Part shown: piece after piece, positions 8,530-17,102 of the stretch
How the letters are laid out: the number at the start of each line of letters is the position of its first letter
Numbering within the stretch: position 1 is the stretch's first letter
Source of the DNA: Cyanobacteria bacterium MAG CAR3_bin_5
Lineage (GTDB): Bacteria; Cyanobacteriota; Cyanobacteriia; PCC-6307; Cyanobiaceae
DNA: 64,000 nt
Assembly: GCA_026709085.1 (NCBI GenBank)
Contig: JAPOTR010000012.1
Coordinates: forward strand, 62,001 to 126,000
Direction: 5' to 3'
Position numbers and translations under genes: made by a program
Notes under the pieces: model-generated
Database searches by the model: none
Told to the model about the DNA's origin: nothing
The model's input: only the letters and a program-made list of their open reading frames with translations

Positions 8530-9648
8530 GTGACGATCCGCAACACGCTTGACGCAGTGACTGTCAGAGGCTTCAAGACCATCAAGGCGCTGGAAGCCTT
8601 TGACATGACGCCGAGCCGCTTGACAGCCTTGATTGGCGCCAACGGGGCCGGAAAATCCAATTTCATTTCGTTTTTCCGCATGTTGAGCTGGGCGCTCTCC
8701 GGCCCGGACAAGCTGCCGCTCCATGTTGGCCAGCAAGGTGGAGCCAGCGCCCTCCTCCACGACGGACAGGAGACGACGCAAGACATTGAGGCGGAACTCT
8801 CCATGTCCAACGAGTTGGGTAGGAACGACTATGCATTCAGGCTGTTCTACGCTGCCAACGACACTCTGGTTTTCGCGGAGGAAAAATACCGCTTTCTTCG
8901 TAGCGGCCACTCGAATCTGGGTTGCTGGGTGGAAACCGGAGCCGGTCATACTTCACCAAAGCTACTGACACAGGCCACCAGCGATCAGACGGCCCGCGTC
9001 ATCCACGGCATCTTGAACAAATTCATCGTCTATCAGTTCCATAACACGTCCTACACGGCGCGTATGCGCAGCAAGTGGAACGTCGACGACTCTCGATGGC
9101 TCAAGGAGGACGCCGCCAACATCGCTCCCGTCCTCCTGCGCTTGAAGACAGACGAGCCGTTGTACTATCAGCGAATTGTGGCAGCCCTGCGGCTTCTGCT
9201 TCCGTTCTTTGAGGATTTCGAACTCGAACCAAGCCATAACAGGGTCCTCTTGTGCTGGCGAGAGCGCAACTCCGACCGGGTGTTCAGTGTTGCCCAGGCT
9301 TCCGACGGTATGCTTCGTGCCATTGCATTGGTCACGCTGCTCCTGCAACCGCACGAGGACTTGCCCGACGTGCTCATTCTCGATGAACCTGAACTGGGTC
9401 TCCATCCTTACGCAATCAACGTGATCGGAGACCTGATTCGATCTGTCGCCCAGACCGTACAAGTCATCGTCGCCACACAGTCCACGCTATTGATTGATTG
9501 CTTTGAGCCGCACGAAATTGTGGTGGTGGAGCGTGATGGTCGGGCGTCTTCCTTCAAGCGTCTCGAAGAGGAGCCGTTGACTGAATGGCTCAAGGAATAC
9601 TCCATCTCCGAGCTATGGGAAAAGAACGTCGTGGGAGGAAGGCCTTGA
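8530..9648 (+). CDS. AAA family ATPase (AAA_21/OLD-like)
   Basis: An SMC/OLD-type ATPase of 372 residues. It has Walker A GANGAGKSN near residue 37, an ABC-like signature region QASDGMLRA, Walker B VLILDEPELGLHP with the catalytic Glu, and a downstream switch region VIVATQSTLLIDCF. The start is GTG 8530, preceded by AGGAGG at about 8518-8523. Its stop (TGA 9646-9648) overlaps the TTG start of the next gene, so the two are translationally coupled. ATPase plus TOPRIM-like DUF4276 pairs are widespread in defence islands and resemble split OLD nucleases. The target is unknown. Confidence 0.85.
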   Translation: MTIRNTLDAVTVRGFKTIKALEAFDMTPSRLTALIGANGAGKSNFISFFRMLSWALSGPDKLPLHVGQQGGASALLHDGQETTQDIEAELSMSNELGRNDYAFRLFYAANDTLVFAEEKYRFLRSGHSNLGCWVETGAGHTSPKLLTQATSDQTARVIHGILNKFIVYQFHNTSYTARMRSKWNVDDSRWLKEDAANIAPVLLRLKTDEPLYYQRIVAALRLLLPFFEDFELEPSHNRVLLCWRERNSDRVFSVAQASDGMLRAIALVTLLLQPHEDLPDVLILDEPELGLHPYAINVIGDLIRSVAQTVQVIVATQSTLLIDCFEPHEIVVVERDGRASSFKRLEEEPLTEWLKEYSISELWEKNVVGGRP

Positions 9649-10337
9649 ACAACATCCGCCTGAACTTCATTGTGGAAGGACAAACCGAGGAGACGTTTGT
9701 CAACAGACAATTGAAGCCGCATCTGGCGCAGAGATTGATCTCTGTCTATGTGCGATGTGTTCAAACAAGTCGAAAGCGAAACATCAAGCATCGTGGTGGT
9801 GTCCCAAGCTATGCACAGGCACGCGGCGATATCAGCCGGTGGATGCGCGAGCAACCGCAACCCAAACACCGCAACGTTCGTTTCACGACCATGTTTGACC
9901 TGTTTCGCCTCCCAGAGGATTTCCCTGGTTACAGGGCAGCGGCGCACGAGCCTGACCCGGGCCGCCGGGCGGTCGCCTTGGAGAACGCCATGCTGGAGGA
10001 CATTGGGGACGAGAGGCTTGTGCCCTACATCCAAGTTCACGAATTTGAGGCACTGGTGCTTGCTGACCCCCAAGAGTTGTCGAGCCTGTACCCCGAGTCC
10101 GCTGCCGGTGTGCGTCAACTTGTAACAATAGCAGGCGATTACAGATCCCCTGAGGAGATCAACGGTGATCCAACAACAGCCCCATCCAAAAGGATTCTGC
10201 AAAAGATCCCCAACTACAGAAAAAGCGCCTCCGGGCCAACCATCACGGGTCGGATTGGCTTGCCCACGCTACGGGACAAATGTCCTCACTTCGGCAAGTG
10301 GGTGGACAGGCTTGAGGCACTGGGATCGTCCGCGTAG
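9645..10337 (+). CDS. DUF4276 family TOPRIM-like protein, partner of the upstream ATPase
   Basis: The protein starts at TTG 9645 (reads L-N-N-I-R-L-N-F), with GGGAGG about 7 bases upstream and its start overlapping the ATPase stop. The N-terminal FIVEGQTEETFV carries the acidic Glu of the TOPRIM-like fold. A second conserved block, VHEFEALVLAD, lies near the middle. Length is 230 residues, normal for DUF4276. An in-frame reading from 9585 would overlap the ATPase heavily and lacks family similarity. By analogy with OLD-family enzymes it is probably the nuclease-like or metal-binding subunit, but catalytic activity is not established from sequence alone. Confidence 0.83.
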   Translation: MNNIRLNFIVEGQTEETFVNRQLKPHLAQRLISVYVRCVQTSRKRNIKHRGGVPSYAQARGDISRWMREQPQPKHRNVRFTTMFDLFRLPEDFPGYRAAAHEPDPGRRAVALENAMLEDIGDERLVPYIQVHEFEALVLADPQELSSLYPESAAGVRQLVTIAGDYRSPEEINGDPTTAPSKRILQKIPNYRKSASGPTITGRIGLPTLRDKCPHFGKWVDRLEALGSSA

Positions 10338-10927
10338 GGTAACGGAGACGGCCGGTACGGGAACCGTCGTGCCATAGACGTGATCCTCGTATGGCCTGCG
10401 CCCATGGTGTGGGCCGGGTCGTTGTCGCCACGGACGGCATCCTCATCCCTCCTGGCAACGGCGGGTGGTGCGGGCGTTGCTGCGGGTGGTGCAGGGACTC
10501 CACAGCCAGACGGCTGTCCAGCTTCTCCTGGTGATGGCATTAGTGGAATCAAACTTTGACCCCAACCAGGATCGCTGGTGGGGCCTGGACCTGAACCCGG
10601 AAACCAGGGGGGTGGAGCGCAGTGGCACTGACAACTAACTACTACCCACGTTAGGAGAAAATTCTTGGCATTCTTAGATTTCTTCATTATCATTAAAGGT
10701 CCTTACTGTCCTTATTTAGAAAGTGCTAGGGAATCTTGAGGAGGATTGGGCCTCCTTCCGTCCCAGTCCCGTTCTTTTGAAAAGCCTTGCTATGACAAGG
10801 GAGTCAAGGCCTTATGTGGGCTGTCTCAGAACTATTTAGCGCTCTGATCCCGCAGCCGTTAGTTCGGAAATCCGTACCAATAGCTATGGCGACGGCCTCA
10901 ATGTGTCGTAGGAGGAAGACCTTGGGA
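10338..10927. other. Gene-free stretch with relics
   Basis: It contains a pgm fragment at its left end. After that comes a stretch (about 10460-10640) that can be read as a protein scrap containing LLVMALVESNFDPNQDRWWG but has no start or intact frame. The right part (10640-10927) is mixed-composition sequence in which no gene was seen. Confidence 0.55.
10342..10445 (+). pseudogene. Fragment of a second, diverged pgm
   Basis: The DNA aligns with positions 2957-3060 of the intact pgm, with scattered third-position changes and a one-base deletion (GCGCATGG there, CGTATGG here) that breaks the frame. The readable peptide G-D-G-R-Y-G-N-R-R-A-I-D-V-I-L matches the pgm N-terminal domain. It is clearly more diverged than the 627-bp repeat, so it comes from a different or older copy. 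Confidence 0.75.
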
Positions 10928-11213
10928 TCACGCTTCATAGATCAACTGCCTGCTGGCCTGAATCTCGGCCCACACATAGGGATTGTGGATGGCGCCCGCC
11001 ATCACCAAGTCCACCGGTTGATCCAGGATACTGGCGAGTTGCTGTTCCAGGTTGAAATAGGCATCCACCAAAGCCGTGGGCTCCAGAGACTGGAACTCCA
11101 CCAGCAAGTCCAGATCACTGCGGCCCGTCTGGAAATCATCCCGCACGGCCGAGCCGAACAGGTGCATGTGTTTTACATGGCGCCGCCGGCAGGCCAGAAC
11201 GACGGCATGGCGC
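10928..11213 (-). pseudogene. N-terminally truncated MNT-type nucleotidyltransferase
   Basis: On the minus strand about 95 codons encode the core of a minimal nucleotidyltransferase: a G-S-A-V-R-D-D-F segment followed by S-D-L-D-L-L-V-E-F, the GSxxR/DxD signature of MNT antitoxins that modify HEPN toxins. The C-terminus is intact (stop at 10928-10930), but the N-terminus is cut exactly where the pgm repeat copy B begins at 11214. Beyond that point the frame runs antisense through pgm. No HEPN partner is visible nearby. It is read as a relic broken when the repeat arrived. Confidence 0.75.
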
Positions 11214-11842
11214 TGGCCATCCCCTGCTATGAAACCCCCGCCGGTTGGAAGTTTTTCGGGACGTTGCTGGATGCGGGCAGGATCACTGTCTGTGGCGAGG
11301 AGAGCTTCGGCGCCGGCTCGGACCACGTGCGGGAGAAGGACGGTCTCTGGGCGGTGCTGTTCTGGCTGTCCATCCTGGCGGCGGAGCGGTGCTCGGTGGC
11401 CAGCCTGATGGAACGCCACTGGGCCGTCTACGGGCGCCACTACTACTCCCGCCATGACTACGAGGGGGTGGAGCAGACGGCAGCGGCGGAGTTGTATGGG
11501 GCGCTGCGGGACCGGTTGCCCAAGCTGGCGGGCCAGCCCTTGGCGGGGGACAGGATTGACCAGGCGGACGAGTTTTGCTACACGGATCCGGTGGACGGCG
11601 CCACCAGCAGCGGGCAGGGGTTAAGGATTTTGCTGGAGAGTGGCAGCCGCATGATCTTCCGCCTCTCGGGCACCGGCACCCGTGGGGCCACCCTGCGGCT
11701 CTATCTGGAGCGTCACGAGCCCAGCAGCGGGGCACTGAACCTGGACCCCCAGACGGCCCTGGCGCCGCTGATCCGAGGGGCCGACCAGTTGGCGGGCATC
11801 CGTGAACGCACGGGCATGACCGCACCCACCGTGATTACTTAA
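11214..11842 (+). pseudogene. pgm 3' fragment, direct repeat copy B
   Basis: This duplicates the last 209 codons of pgm, from L-A-I-P-C-Y-E-T-P to the terminal T-V-I-T, and terminates with TAA instead of TGA. It contains the sugar and phosphate loops but not the phosphoserine or metal loops, so it cannot be an active mutase. A continuous frame upstream to 10814 runs through unrelated DNA antisense to the nucleotidyltransferase relic and is not a real N-terminus. The near-perfect identity to copy A implies a recent event or ongoing gene conversion. It lies next to tRNA-Pro, the likely original right neighbour of pgm. Confidence 0.9.
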
Positions 11843-11874
11843 GGACAGAGGACATTGGTGGGAAACGGACAGAA

Positions 11875-11948
11875 TCGGGGCGACAGGATTTGAACCTGCG
11901 ACATCTTGCTCCCAAAGCAAGCGCGCTACCAAACTGCGCTACGCCCCG
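11875..11948 (-). tRNA. tRNA-Pro (TGG anticodon)
   Basis: On the minus strand the acceptor CGGGGCG pairs with CGCCCCG followed by discriminator A. The anticodon stem CTTGC/GCAAG encloses the loop TTTGGGA, giving TGG. The T arm contains GGTTCAAATCC. No CCA is encoded. It lies between the pgm repeat copy B and mnmA. Confidence 0.95.
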
Positions 11949-11971
11949 ATACATCCGTCACGACTGCCACC

Positions 11972-13192
11972 CTAGTCCATTTCCCGCTGGATGAGTCCAC
12001 CCCCCAGCAGCACGTCTTCCCCATAGAACACTGCCGCCTGGCCAGGGGTGATGGAAAACTGCGGTGTCTCGAACACCAGCCTGGCCTGGGTGGCGCCGTC
12101 GGGAATCAACCGGGCGGTGACGGGTTCGCTACGGTAGCGCACCTGCGCCTGCACCTCCATGGGCGCTGTCGCTGGCGGGATGGATACCCAGTTGATGGCG
12201 GCCACGGTGCAATCCGTTCGCATGGCTTCACTGCGGGTCGCCACCACCACGTGGTTCATGGCCCCATCCAGCCGCACCACGTGGAGAGGCTCGTGCCACG
12301 CCACCCCCAGACCCCGGCGCTGGCCAATGGTGAAGTGTTGCACGCCGTTGTGGGATCCCACCGCCGTACCGTCCCGCAGCACGATCTTGCCGGGTCGGGG
12401 CGGTAGGTGGGTCTCCAGAAAAGCCGCCATGGAGCCGTGGTGCTCCACCAGGCAGAGATCCTGGCTTTCCGGCTTGGCGGCGGTGCGCAGACCATGGCGT
12501 TGAGCCTCGGCCCGGGTTTCCGCCTTCCGCAACTCCCCCAGGGGAAACACCAGATGCTCCAACTGCTCCTGGGGGAGGTCGTAGAGGAAATAGCTTTGAT
12601 CCTTCTGGCGGTCCCGCCCCCGCAGCAGTTCCATGCGGCCACTGTCAGGGTGACGGCGCAGGCGGGCATAGTGACCGGTGGCAAGCCGGGAGACGCCCAT
12701 CTCCCGCTCCGCCCAATCCAGCAGCAAGGCCATCTTCACGTGGCGGTTGCAGCGGGAGCAGGGGAGGGGGGTGACGCCCTGGCCGTACCCTGCCACCAGG
12801 CCGTCCACCACCTCCTGTTGAAAGGTCTGGCGAGCATCCACGATGTGATGGGGGGCCCCCAATTGTTCACAGACTCCGGCCGCATCCACCAACCCGTCGG
12901 AACAGCAGGCCCCGCGCCCCTTCATCAGCCAGAGGGTGACGCCGGTGACGGACCACTGGGCCTCCTGCAGCAAGGCGACGGCGAGGGAACTGTCTACGCC
13001 GCCGGACAGCCCCACGGCAATACGGTGTTCTCCCGGCCATTGCCGCAGCAACTCCAGGGTGCGACGGCCCCCTTCGGTGCTGGCAGGGTTTGTGGTGGAT
13101 GGGGGTGGAGGCGTGAACCCCATGGTCCTGGTCATGGCTGGGGCAGGGGAAACTCGTTCCATGATGGTCTGATTCTGGACGACACAGTGCAT
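11972..13192 (-). CDS. mnmA: tRNA 2-thiouridine(34) synthase MnmA
   Basis: MnmA thiolates U34 of Lys, Glu and Gln tRNAs using sulfur relayed from a cysteine desulfurase. The PP-loop SGGVDSSLAV (ATP binding) is near residue 63, the first catalytic Cys is in C-S-R-C-N, and the second is in ESQDLCLV. The conserved TGHYAR and KDQSYFLY blocks and the C-terminal GQAAVFY are also present. From ATG 13192 the protein has 406 residues, with a proline-rich N-terminal extension. ATG codons at 13162 and 13135 would remove it and avoid the 2-bp overlap with the divergent nnr gene, so the start is uncertain. Confidence 0.93.
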   Translation of the reverse strand: MHCVVQNQTIMERVSPAPAMTRTMGFTPPPPSTTNPASTEGGRRTLELLRQWPGEHRIAVGLSGGVDSSLAVALLQEAQWSVTGVTLWLMKGRGACCSDGLVDAAGVCEQLGAPHHIVDARQTFQQEVVDGLVAGYGQGVTPLPCSRCNRHVKMALLLDWAEREMGVSRLATGHYARLRRHPDSGRMELLRGRDRQKDQSYFLYDLPQEQLEHLVFPLGELRKAETRAEAQRHGLRTAAKPESQDLCLVEHHGSMAAFLETHLPPRPGKIVLRDGTAVGSHNGVQHFTIGQRRGLGVAWHEPLHVVRLDGAMNHVVVATRSEAMRTDCTVAAINWVSIPPATAPMEVQAQVRYRSEPVTARLIPDGATQARLVFETPQFSITPGQAAVFYGEDVLLGGGLIQREMD

Positions 13193-14771
13193 GGATCACG
13201 GGCCAGCCCACCAATGGCCTGCCGCTGATGCCGAGCATCTGTTGGTGTACCCCCGGCAGATGCAGGCCGTTGAGCAGGCAATGTTCACTGCGGGAATGCC
13301 CCGGGCCGCCCTGATGGAAAAGGCGGCCCTGGCCGTCAGCCGCCGGGTGCTGGCTTTGCTGAGCGCCTCTGATGAGGGCTGGCGCCGTCGGAGCGTGGTG
13401 GTCCTGATGGGGCCTGGCCACAACGGCGGGGATGGGGCCGTCCTGGCCCGGGAACTGTATATGGCGGGTCGGGACGTGGCGGTCTGGAGCCCGTTTTCCC
13501 GCCACAAGCCCCTCACTGCCGCCCACCTGCAATACCTGGAGAAGCTGGGCGTGCCCCGCCTGCAGCAGCCCCCCACGCCGGGCCGTGGCCAGCTTTGGAT
13601 TGACGCCCTGTTTGGCCTCGGGCAGTCCCGACCGTTGCCGGCCCCACTGGCCGCCCTGGCCCAGGCGGCCCGATCAGCGGGGCAGTGGGTCTGGGCCATG
13701 GATGTGCCCAGCGGCCTGGATGATCGCCATGGCCGGCCGCTGGGGGCTTGTTTCCACAGCCAGCGCACCTTTTGTCTGGGTCTTTACAAGCGGGGCCTGT
13801 TCCAGGCCGATGCCTTGGACGCGGTGGGGCAACTGGAGCGGATCGGCTTTGGTGTGCCCGGTTGGGCCCTGGACCTGATTCAGGAGCAGGGACCCCTGCC
13901 GTGCGGTGTGACTGCTGCGGATCGCGCTACAGCGCCATGGCCTGCGCCGTCCGCAGCAGCGGACAAATACGGCCGGGGCCGGGTGTTGTTGCTGGCGGGC
14001 AGTCAACGCTACCCGGGCGCCGCTGTGCTGGCCACGGCCGGAGCTGACGCCAGTGGAGTTGGCGCCATTGCCATCGCCATGGCCCCGGCCGTGGCCCACC
14101 GGGTGAGTGACGGCTATCCCCACGTGCTGAACGCAGGAGTGGATTTGTCCCCACCCCTGGAGCCTGGGCCACTGGTGTGGCGTCAACTCCCTGACCTGGG
14201 CCGGTATGATGCCGTTCTACTGGGACCGGGCATGGATTCCGCCCCCTTTGCAGCCCATTCCTGGGAGCCCCTGCAGAGATTTGCCGGACTGCTGGTGCTG
14301 GATGCCGACGGGCTCAATCGGTTGGCCACCATACCGGAAGGTGAAGCGGCGGCATGGTTGCGTGGGCGCCATGGACCCACCTGGATCACCCCCCACGTCC
14401 GGGAATTTGATCGCCTCTTCCCCGCCTGCACCCATGGGGACCATCCGGAACGGGCTGCTGCCGCCGCACGGACTGCCGGGGTTACGGTGTTGCTCAAAGG
14501 TCCCCGCACGGCCGTTGCTGCGCCGAATGGCCGCTGTTGGCAGTTGCTGGAGGGGGTTCCCACCGCCGCCCGGGCCGGACTGGGGGACGTTCTGGCGGGC
14601 TTTGCCACCGGCCGGGGAGCCATGGCCGTTGCCGCAGGAGATCTCGATCATGGCCAGTTGGTGAGCGCCGCCCTTGATCATCTCCATGCTGCCCGGCAAC
14701 TGGTGCGGGACGGTTGGAAACACCCGTCTCCCCCGATGGTGGCCGAGCGCCTTCGCCAGCCTGACAAATAA
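13191..14771 (+). CDS. nnr: Bifunctional NAD(P)H-hydrate epimerase / ADP-dependent dehydratase
   Basis: This repairs hydrated NAD(P)H. The N-terminal half (to about residue 215) is the YjeF_N epimerase, with the MEKAALAVSRRVL helix, GPGHNGGDGAVLAREL and the MDVPSGLDDRHG loop. The C-terminal half is the ribokinase-like dehydratase, with GRVLLLAGSQRYPGAAVLA, the GPGMDS motif, VLDADGLN, and the catalytic GLGDVLAG near the end. Total length is 526 residues, as for E. coli nnr (yjeF). The ATG at 13191 overlaps the divergent mnmA start by 2 bp; a GTG at about 13239 in the first helix is an alternative. Confidence 0.93.
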   Translation: MDHGPAHQWPAADAEHLLVYPRQMQAVEQAMFTAGMPRAALMEKAALAVSRRVLALLSASDEGWRRRSVVVLMGPGHNGGDGAVLARELYMAGRDVAVWSPFSRHKPLTAAHLQYLEKLGVPRLQQPPTPGRGQLWIDALFGLGQSRPLPAPLAALAQAARSAGQWVWAMDVPSGLDDRHGRPLGACFHSQRTFCLGLYKRGLFQADALDAVGQLERIGFGVPGWALDLIQEQGPLPCGVTAADRATAPWPAPSAAADKYGRGRVLLLAGSQRYPGAAVLATAGADASGVGAIAIAMAPAVAHRVSDGYPHVLNAGVDLSPPLEPGPLVWRQLPDLGRYDAVLLGPGMDSAPFAAHSWEPLQRFAGLLVLDADGLNRLATIPEGEAAAWLRGRHGPTWITPHVREFDRLFPACTHGDHPERAAAAARTAGVTVLLKGPRTAVAAPNGRCWQLLEGVPTAARAGLGDVLAGFATGRGAMAVAAGDLDHGQLVSAALDHLHAARQLVRDGWKHPSPPMVAERLRQPDK

Positions 14772-14872
14772 AGAATGTGTGTGTTTCCACGCATCAATCT
14801 AAAGCATTAGTGAAAGCGCGGTGGAAATTGTGGTTAATCAAGGAAGGTTCTTGTCAGCAGTTCTGTGTGTCC

Positions 14873-15823
14873 ATGGTGTCCTCCATAGAAGTCTCCGCCT
14901 CAACAGAGAATCGGTCCAAACGACAGACTGGTTCCGGTTCCGACCCCATCAGTTGGTATCTGTCTTCCATTGGACGTATCCCTCTGCTGAGCCCATCCGA
15001 AGAGATTGAGCTGGGCAATCGGGTGCAGAAGATGGTGGTGTTGCAGACACTCGGCCAGGGGCGGGAGTTGAGCCGCCAGGAGCAGCGGTATCTCCGCATT
15101 GGCCAACGGGCCAAGCAGCGGATGATGAAAGCCAATTTGCGCTTGGTGGTGAGCATCGCCAAGAAATACCAGGGCAAGGGCATGGATCTTCTGGATCTGA
15201 TCCAGGAGGGTTCCCTGGGGCTGGAGCGAGCCGTGGAGAAATTCGATCCCACTCGCGGCTACAAGTTTTCCACCTATGCCTTCTGGTGGATTCGCCAGAG
15301 CATGACCCGCTCCATCGCCTGTCAGTCCCGCACCATTCGTTTGCCCCTCTACCTGGGGGAACGACTCTCGGCCATCAGCAAGGTCACCACGGACCTGGCG
15401 CAGAAGCAGGGGTCCATGCCCAGCCGGTCCGAGGTGGCCCTTGCGCTCAAAATACCGGTGGAGGATCTGGACAGCCTCATGCGCCAGGCCCTCACCACCT
15501 CCAGCCTGGATACCCCCGTGGGCAGTGAGGAGGACCGGAGCCTGCTGACGGAACTGGTGGCTGATCTCACCACGGCCCAACCCCTGGAACTGGTGGAGCA
15601 ACGTCTCCACTACGAGGAATTGGGCCGTTGCCTGGAAACCCTGAGTGACCAGGAGCGCACAGTGCTCAAGTTGCGCTTTGGCCTGGATGGGGAACGGCGG
15701 TACACCTTGGCCGATACCGGCCGCAGGCTGAAGGTCTCCCGTGAGCGTGTGCGGCAGGTGGAACTCAAAGCTCTGCGCAAACTGCGCTGCCTTACCCGCG
15801 GCAAGATTCCGGCAAAGGCCTGA
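14873..15823 (+). CDS. RNA polymerase sigma factor, group 2 (RpoD-like)
   Basis: A sigma-70 family protein of about 316 residues. Region 1.2/2 opens with DPISWYLSSIGRIPLLSPSEE. Region 2 contains ANLRLVVSIAKKYQG and DLIQEGSLGLERAVEKFDP with YAFWWIRQ. Region 3 follows, and region 4 ends with VLKLRFGLDG and the recognition helix RERVRQVELKALRKLR. The length and absence of a long region 1.1 match the cyanobacterial group-2 (SigB-E type) factors used in stress and nutrient responses rather than the primary factor. ATG 14873 is preferred; upstream in-frame residues to 14777 are not family-like. It follows nnr by about 100 bp. Confidence 0.92.
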   Translation: MVSSIEVSASTENRSKRQTGSGSDPISWYLSSIGRIPLLSPSEEIELGNRVQKMVVLQTLGQGRELSRQEQRYLRIGQRAKQRMMKANLRLVVSIAKKYQGKGMDLLDLIQEGSLGLERAVEKFDPTRGYKFSTYAFWWIRQSMTRSIACQSRTIRLPLYLGERLSAISKVTTDLAQKQGSMPSRSEVALALKIPVEDLDSLMRQALTTSSLDTPVGSEEDRSLLTELVADLTTAQPLELVEQRLHYEELGRCLETLSDQERTVLKLRFGLDGERRYTLADTGRRLKVSRERVRQVELKALRKLRCLTRGKIPAKA

Positions 15824-15930
15824 AGGTCGGCGACGATGCCTGCCCGGCTCCATTGAGGACGGGCCCACTGGATCCCTGGGGACACCCCTTCCTCTGGCTA
15901 TAGTGGCGTCTCTCGTGACACCCGTTCACC

Positions 15931-16887
15931 ATGCGGTTCCCGGAAGGCTTGGATCTGAGAGCCTACGGTCAGCAACTTTTGGCTGGGCGTGAGGCAAAAG
16001 GATGGACGCAAAAGCAGCTATCTGAAAAATTATTCCTGCCCGTCCACTTCATCCGCGCCTTGGAAGCTGGCGAGAATGGCATGCTTCCGGAGATTCCCTA
16101 TGTGATGAGCATGTACCGCAAGGCGGCAGTGGCGGTAGATCTTGACCCCGAGCCCATGATCCAGGCCTGCAAGACCTTTCTGGGGGGAGAAGGAGAGCCG
16201 CCAACCCATCAACCTCAACCCCGGGCCGGGAAAGCCGTCCAGGTGGCCAGCCCTTCCTACAGTAGGCCCCAGAAGCAACACAGGCAGCCGAGCACAAGGG
16301 AGGCGACGGCAACTCCGCAACGAAAAGCACGGGCCGGTCAAGGCAAGGATAAAGGCGACTGGTTGATTGTTCTGGTGGGCTGTGGCCTGGGTTTGGCGCT
16401 TGTTGGTGTGGTGGTGGTGCTGAACAGTGAACTGTGGCCCGCCATTCGCTCGTTGATTCCTGCGGATCCCGAACGGGAAACAGCAGCGGAGAAACAAGAT
16501 CAAGCCCCGGAAGTCCTGGCGCCGCCCCGGCTGACCACTGACACACTCGACGGTCAACCGGGTCCTCTGGACGAACAACTTGAGGAACCTGGGTTGGGCA
16601 CTGTGCGGTTCATCTTTACGGCGAATGCCGGTGATGGCCGCTCCAGTTGGATTCGTATCGAAAACACCCGTGGCGTGCTCCTGTTCGAGAGCACGCCAGA
16701 TCCCGATACCAGTGTGGACTTGCCCATCGTCAATGGTGTGCGTGTTCGTTCGGGACGGCCCGAACTGGTGCGCTGGCAACAACCAGGCCAACCTCCCCAA
16801 CCCCTACCTCCGGCGGCCGATTGGATTGAACTGATTCCGAGTCCCGCTGCCGGCCAGGTGGCCCCTGGCTCTCCAGAAGCGCCCTAG
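15931..16887 (+). CDS. RodZ-like helix-turn-helix membrane protein
   Basis: Residues about 8-75 form a helix-turn-helix (REAKGWTQKQLSEKLFLPVHFIRALEAG) of the HTH_25 type found at the N-terminus of RodZ. A basic, Pro/Gln-rich linker follows. A single transmembrane helix (WLIVLVGCGLGLALVGVVVVL) sits near residues 143-163. The C-terminal outside domain, with WIRIENTRGVLLFES, resembles the DUF4115/RodZ C-terminal domain. RodZ couples MreB to the envelope and shapes rod cells; this protein may do the same or may be a related envelope regulator. Length is 318 residues. It has its own short upstream gap after the sigma factor gene. Confidence 0.75.
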   Translation: MRFPEGLDLRAYGQQLLAGREAKGWTQKQLSEKLFLPVHFIRALEAGENGMLPEIPYVMSMYRKAAVAVDLDPEPMIQACKTFLGGEGEPPTHQPQPRAGKAVQVASPSYSRPQKQHRQPSTREATATPQRKARAGQGKDKGDWLIVLVGCGLGLALVGVVVVLNSELWPAIRSLIPADPERETAAEKQDQAPEVLAPPRLTTDTLDGQPGPLDEQLEEPGLGTVRFIFTANAGDGRSSWIRIENTRGVLLFESTPDPDTSVDLPIVNGVRVRSGRPELVRWQQPGQPPQPLPPAADWIELIPSPAAGQVAPGSPEAP

Positions 16888-17033
16888 CCCCAGGACTCAA
16901 GCATGACTTCTGGTCCAGAAACAAGGGGCGGGGTCCTTTAGATTTCGCTTCCCCAGGAATGACGGCACAACTGAAAAGGACAGGGCAGGACTGGAAGGAG
17001 CTTCCCAGGAGTTCCCCATGGAGTGTGAGCCTT

Positions 17034-17056
17034 GACCTCTTCTCAGAGAAGAGGTC
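17034..17056. terminator. Perfect hairpin downstream of the rodZ-like gene
   Basis: GACCTCTTCT-cag-AGAAGAGGTC forms a 10-bp stem with a 3-base loop. No strong T-run follows, so terminator function is only possible. It lies just outside the left end of the IS982 element. Confidence 0.35.
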
Positions 17057-17102
17057 ATCCACAACTTTGATAATCTATAGTAACCCCCAATTCTGGATAA
17101 GG

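Larger units (their letters stand above)
4424..11213. mobile_element. Accessory island bounded by pgm direct repeats
   Basis: About 6.8 kb lie between the two copies of the pgm 3' end. They carry a lipoprotein gene, a SIR2-domain gene, an AAA ATPase/DUF4276 pair, a second pgm fragment and a truncated nucleotidyltransferase. Base composition changes sharply, with AT-rich stretches at about 4.8-5.7 kb and 7.1-8.3 kb inside a GC-rich chromosome. No integrase or transposase is visible inside. To the right, the chromosome continues with tRNA-Pro and mnmA, so pgm next to tRNA-Pro was probably the ancestral order. Recombination between the repeats would remove 7,417 bp and leave one complete pgm. 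Horizontal gain is inferred. Confidence 0.6.

Noticed and set aside
10814-11842. A 342-codon plus-strand frame that looks like a PGM with a new N-terminus
   Set aside because: Only the part after 11214 is PGM. The upstream part is antisense to a nucleotidyltransferase relic and has no protein-family content, so it is a repeat fragment joined to chance open frame.
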